Of a stretch of DNA of 7,798 bases, positions 5,006-7,798 are shown piece by piece. Position 1 is the first letter of the stretch. Each line of letters starts with the position of its first letter. Source of the stretch: DASZHA01 sp049644325 (lineage in GTDB: Bacteria; Chloroflexota; Dormibacteria; DASZGP01). Both the position numbers and the translations under genes were made by a program. The notes under the pieces are model-generated. The model was given only the letters and a program-made list of their open reading frames with translations, made no database searches and was not told the origin of the DNA. The DNA lies in assembly GCA_049644325.1 (NCBI GenBank), contig JBARRR010000023.1:1-7798 (forward strand). Reading direction: 5' to 3'.

Positions 5006-5818
5006 GTGGCCGAGTCGATATACTCTGCCGCGGTCTTGAAGAGCTTGAAGCGAATCCTGCCGATTCCGTTCGCCACCACCGCCTTCCTGCTGCTGGCCAA
5101 CGCCTCCGCGATGGCCGACGACAGCAGCAAGAGCCAGGGCATCCTTGACCCCGCGGGGCCGCCGGCGCAGCACATCAGCGACCTCTGGTACGTCATCTCG
5201 ATCCCAGCCCTGCTGGTCACCCTGCTGGTCGGTGGCGCCATCATCTACGCCTCCTTCCGCTTCAGGCGCAAGAACGAGGACGAGGTCCCCCGCCAGGTCG
5301 GCGGCAACAACGCCCTGGAGTTCACCTGGTCGCTGGTGCCGGCGCTGATCCTGCTCACGATCTTCGTCCTGACCCTGTTCCAGTTCCCCTTCGTCCGGAA
5401 TGCCCCCGCCAGCGCCCAGGGGGCCATGACGGTGAAGGTCAGCGGCCGCCAGTGGGCCTGGTCCTTCGTCTATCCCAACGTCAAGAACGTCAAGGTCGGG
5501 CAGAAGGTCACGGCCGGCGGGACCCCGTACACCACCGCCTCCAATGACCTGGTGATCCCCGCGGGTTCGGTCGTCAGCCTCGACATCGTGTCGGCAGACG
5601 TCATCCACAGCTGGTCTATCCCGCGGCTCCAGGGCCGCATCGACGCCATCCCGGGCCAGACCAACCACTCCTGGATCGAGGCCAACTCGCCGGGTGCCTA
5701 CTACGGTCAGTGCTCGGAGTTCTGCGGCCTCAGCCATGCAGCCATGACGGCTCGGGTGCTGGCCCTGACGCAAGAGGACTGGGATGCCTGGTATTCCAAG
5801 CAAGTAGGAGGTCCGTAA
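5006..5818 (+). CDS. coxB: Cytochrome c oxidase subunit II (CuA subunit)
   Basis: This 270-residue protein receives electrons from a cytochrome c at its two-copper CuA centre and passes them to heme a in CoxA. All CuA ligands are visible: His201 (VIHSW), Cys236, Glu238, Cys240, His244 and Met247 in GQCSEFCGLSHAAM. GRQWAWSFVYP (147-157) is the family's aromatic electron-entry region. A signal peptide ends at about AMA (34-36), followed by two membrane helices at about 60-82 and 108-127. The protein stops soon after the CuA domain, with no fused cytochrome c domain as found in many caa3 oxidases. The start is uncertain: GTG 5006 has AAGG upstream, but TTG 5036 or TTG 5045 would give a more classical signal peptide (MKSLKR or MKR). 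The stop is directly followed by coxA. Confidence 0.95.
   Translation: MAESIYSAAVLKSLKRILPIPFATTAFLLLANASAMADDSSKSQGILDPAGPPAQHISDLWYVISIPALLVTLLVGGAIIYASFRFRRKNEDEVPRQVGGNNALEFTWSLVPALILLTIFVLTLFQFPFVRNAPASAQGAMTVKVSGRQWAWSFVYPNVKNVKVGQKVTAGGTPYTTASNDLVIPAGSVVSLDIVSADVIHSWSIPRLQGRIDAIPGQTNHSWIEANSPGAYYGQCSEFCGLSHAAMTARVLALTQEDWDAWYSKQVGGP
5806..5812 (+). promoter_or_regulatory. Consensus ribosome binding site for coxA inside the coxB 3' end
   Basis: AGGAGGT, a full Shine-Dalgarno match, lies within the last coxB codons and seven bases from the last G of its core to the GTG start of coxA at 5819. The strong site may compensate for the non-ATG start and allow high CoxA output. Confidence 0.7.
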
Positions 5819-7561
5819 GTGGCTGCCACCGCCGTTGTCACCCCGCGCGTCAAGACCTCCGGGCCCGCCTATAGCGGCGTGCTCGACTGGCTGACCACCG
5901 TCGACCACAAGAAGATCGGGATCCTGTACCTCTGGACCACCTTCTTCTTCTTCCTGATCGGCGGGATCCTGGCGCTGCTGGTGCGGACCCAGCTGGCCAC
6001 CCCTGACAGCCAGTTCCTGGCCGACTTCGCCAAGGTGCTGGGCCAGAGCAAGCCCAACGTCCAGCAGGTCTACAACCAGGTCTTCTCGATGCACGGGACG
6101 ACGATGATCTTTCTCTTCGTGATACCAATGTGGTCCGGCTTCGGCAACTACTTTGTGCCCCTCCAGATCGGGGCCCGCGACATGGCCTTTCCTCGGATCA
6201 ACGCCTTCAGCTACTGGCTGATCCCGCTGGGCGCGCTGGTCCTCTTCTCCGGTTTCCTGGTGGGACCCAGCGACCTGGTCATCAACGGCGCCAAGGTCCA
6301 CTGCCTCGGGGGCGCCGGGCAGGCCGGCTGGACCGGCTACGTACCGCTCACCGAAAAACAGTTCACCTGCTCCACCGGCCAGGACCTGTGGATCGTCGGC
6401 CTCCACCTGCTCGGCATCTCGTCGATGCTCGGAGGCATCAACTTCCTGGTCACTATCCTCAACATGCGGGCGCCGGGAATGACGCTCTTCCGCATGCCCC
6501 TGTTCACCTGGTCGATACTGATCACGGCCTTCCTGGTGGTGCTGGCCTCGCCCTTCCTGGCCGCCGCCCTGGCGATGGTCCTGGCCGACCGGCAGTTCGG
6601 GATGCACTTCTTCCTACCCAGCGCGGGGGGTAATGCGCTCATTTACCAGGTGATCTTCTGGTTCTACTCACACCCGGCGGTGTACATCATGGTGCTGCCG
6701 GCTTTCGGCATCATCTCCGAGATCATCCCGGTCTTCAGCCGCAAGCCGATCTTCGGCTACAAGGCGATGGCCTACTCGATGGCGGCGATCGCCATCCTTG
6801 GGTTCGTGGTGTTCGTGCACCACATGTTCGTCACCGGCTTGCCGATCGCGGTCATCTCCTTCTTCTCGTTCATGACGATGTGTATCGCGATCCCATCAGG
6901 TGTAAAGGTGCTCAACTGGCTGGCCACGATGTGGGGTGGTTCGATCAAGTTCACGGCCGCCATGTTGTTCTGCGTTGGCGCGGTCCTGATGTTCCTGATC
7001 GGTGGCGTCGACGGCGTCTTCCTCGGCTCGCCGGCGGTGGACCAGCAGCTCCACGCCACCTACTGGGTGGTGGGTCACATCCATTACGTCGTCTTCGGGC
7101 TGTCGGTGTTCGGCATGTTTGGCGCCTTCTTCTACTGGTGGCCCAAGATGACCGGCAAGTACCTCGACGAGCGGCTGGGCAAGCTCCAGTTCTGGATCCT
7201 GATCACCGGCTTCAACCTGGCCTTCATGCCGATGCACCTCCTGGGGGTGCTGGGCATGCCCCGCCGGATCGAGACCTACACCGCCGACAAGGGCTGGGCC
7301 GCGATCAACTTCATCGAGACCATCGGCGCCTTCCTGATCGCGCTGGCGGTGCTCATCTTCCTCATCAACTTCATCAGGACGACGTTCATGACCAAGCGCC
7401 CGGACGACACACCTGACGACCCCTGGGAGGGACATACGCTGGAGTGGGCGACAACCTCGCCGCCGCCGGCGTACAACTTCGTCGCGGTGCCGACTGTGCG
7501 CTCGCTGCGCCCCGTCCGGGACGTTCGACTCGGCATTAAAGACGACACGATCCACCTGTAG
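5819..7561 (+). CDS. coxA: Cytochrome c oxidase subunit I, A2-type aa3 oxygen reductase
   Basis: This 580-residue, 12-helix-class protein reduces oxygen to water at heme a3-CuB and pumps protons. Visible ligands are His92 (SMHGTT) and His422 for heme a, His420 for heme a3, and His285, His334, His335 for CuB; Tyr289 is the residue normally cross-linked to His285. The helix VI motif is YSHPAVY (283-289) instead of GHPEVY: the glutamate at the end of the D-channel is replaced by Ala287 and the Tyr-Ser pair is present, which defines the A2 type. Asp121 at the D-channel entrance (GARDMAF) and Lys363 of the K-channel (IPSGVKV) are kept. The loop at 150-188 has two cysteines, Cys162 and Cys184. The C-terminus has the usual LEWATTSPPPAYNF. 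GTG start directly after the coxB stop with a consensus ribosome binding site. Confidence 0.97.
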   Translation: MAATAVVTPRVKTSGPAYSGVLDWLTTVDHKKIGILYLWTTFFFFLIGGILALLVRTQLATPDSQFLADFAKVLGQSKPNVQQVYNQVFSMHGTTMIFLFVIPMWSGFGNYFVPLQIGARDMAFPRINAFSYWLIPLGALVLFSGFLVGPSDLVINGAKVHCLGGAGQAGWTGYVPLTEKQFTCSTGQDLWIVGLHLLGISSMLGGINFLVTILNMRAPGMTLFRMPLFTWSILITAFLVVLASPFLAAALAMVLADRQFGMHFFLPSAGGNALIYQVIFWFYSHPAVYIMVLPAFGIISEIIPVFSRKPIFGYKAMAYSMAAIAILGFVVFVHHMFVTGLPIAVISFFSFMTMCIAIPSGVKVLNWLATMWGGSIKFTAAMLFCVGAVLMFLIGGVDGVFLGSPAVDQQLHATYWVVGHIHYVVFGLSVFGMFGAFFYWWPKMTGKYLDERLGKLQFWILITGFNLAFMPMHLLGVLGMPRRIETYTADKGWAAINFIETIGAFLIALAVLIFLINFIRTTFMTKRPDDTPDDPWEGHTLEWATTSPPPAYNFVAVPTVRSLRPVRDVRLGIKDDTIHL

Positions 7562-7587
7562 GGTCGGTCGGACCGAGGGCGAATGAG

Positions 7588-7798
7588 TTGAAGAGGTTCC
7601 GGGCCCTGGCCGTCGCGGCGGCGGTCGCGGTCTACGGCCAGATCGTGATCGGCGCGGTCGTGCGCATCACCGGCTCGGGTCTCGGCTGCCCCGACTGGCC
7701 CGCCTGCCAGGGGCGGATCATTCCCAACTTCGCCGACGCCCAGGTGACCATCGAGTACATCCACCGCCTCGTGGGCACCGCCTCCGGTCTCCTGATGG
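7588..7798 (+). CDS. ctaA: Heme A synthase, 3' end cut by window edge
   Basis: The first 70 residues of a CtaA/COX15-family protein are visible. The enzyme oxidises the methyl group of heme O to the formyl group of heme A in the membrane, and heme A is required by the aa3 oxidase encoded upstream. The first helix (about 7-26) is followed by VRITGSGLGCPDWPACQG (25-42), with Cys34 and Cys40 matching the outer cysteine pair known in Bacillus CtaA, though here six rather than seven residues apart. TIEYIHR (54-60) gives Glu56 and His59, matching the catalytic Glu and heme-ligand His. TTG start with GAGGG at 7575-7579; an ATG at 7584 is in another frame and stops at once. It begins 26 bases after coxA, so it is very likely in the same operon. 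Confidence 0.93.
   Translation, partial: MKRFRALAVAAAVAVYGQIVIGAVVRITGSGLGCPDWPACQGRIIPNFADAQVTIEYIHRLVGTASGLLM

Noticed and set aside
4980..5036. ATG at 4980 opening a short + frame before coxB
   Set aside because: The frame ends after about 18 codons, overlaps the coxB start in another phase, and encodes an Arg/Gly-rich peptide without sense.
4661..6607. A 648-codon open frame on the minus strand
   Set aside because: It runs antisense to coxB, coxA and two small genes that have clear family motifs. Its product is rich in Gly, Asp, Glu, Arg and His with no domain, the usual mirror of GC-rich codon bias.
1..7798. tRNA, rRNA, CRISPR, insertion sequence or attachment site
   Set aside because: No direct-repeat array, transposase-like frame, cloverleaf or terminal inverted repeats were seen, and nearly all bases are used by genes on one strand.

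Overview
The window is a GC-rich bacterial segment with every recognisable gene on the + strand. It carries most of a respiratory-chain operon: a Rieske/cytochrome b6-type quinol:cytochrome c reductase, a triheme c-type cytochrome, several small membrane proteins and a lipoprotein, then subunits II and I of an aa3-type oxygen reductase and the start of heme A synthase. Start codons are mixed (about five ATG, three GTG, four TTG). The b6-like split cytochrome b, the lack of photosynthetic genes and the A2-type oxidase suggest a non-photosynthetic, aerobic, high-GC terrestrial lineage such as Dormibacterota, Chloroflexota or a deep actinobacterial relative. That placement is inference, not proof.

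Layout: (1) positions 3-728 hold the 3' part of an unrecognised exported-looking protein with a Pro/Ser linker and one beta-propeller-like motif. (2) 729-835 is the longest gene-free stretch; it holds a plausible sigma70-type promoter and a hairpin just before the Rieske ribosome binding site. (3) 836-2694 encodes the reductase core: Rieske protein, cytochrome b6-like subunit and subunit IV-like subunit. (4) 2724-3482 encodes a membrane-anchored triheme cytochrome c. (5) 3479-4975 is a tight run of five small genes without clear function: a two-helix protein, a lipoprotein, a 41-residue single-helix protein, a PGLGQLYYG-motif membrane protein and a single-helix protein. They overlap or almost touch each other. 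(6) 5006-7561 encodes CoxB and CoxA. (7) 7588 to the right edge is the start of ctaA.

Working model: quinol is oxidised at the Rieske/b6/subunit IV complex. Electrons pass through the Rieske cluster to the triheme cytochrome, then to CuA in CoxB and on to the heme a / heme a3-CuB centre in CoxA. CtaA makes the heme A that CoxA needs. CoxB has no fused cytochrome c domain and no separate small cytochrome c is encoded here, so the triheme protein is the best local candidate for the wire between the two complexes. The small proteins in between may be structural or assembly subunits of a reductase-oxidase supercomplex. No RNA gene, mobile element, CRISPR array or convincing terminator was seen.
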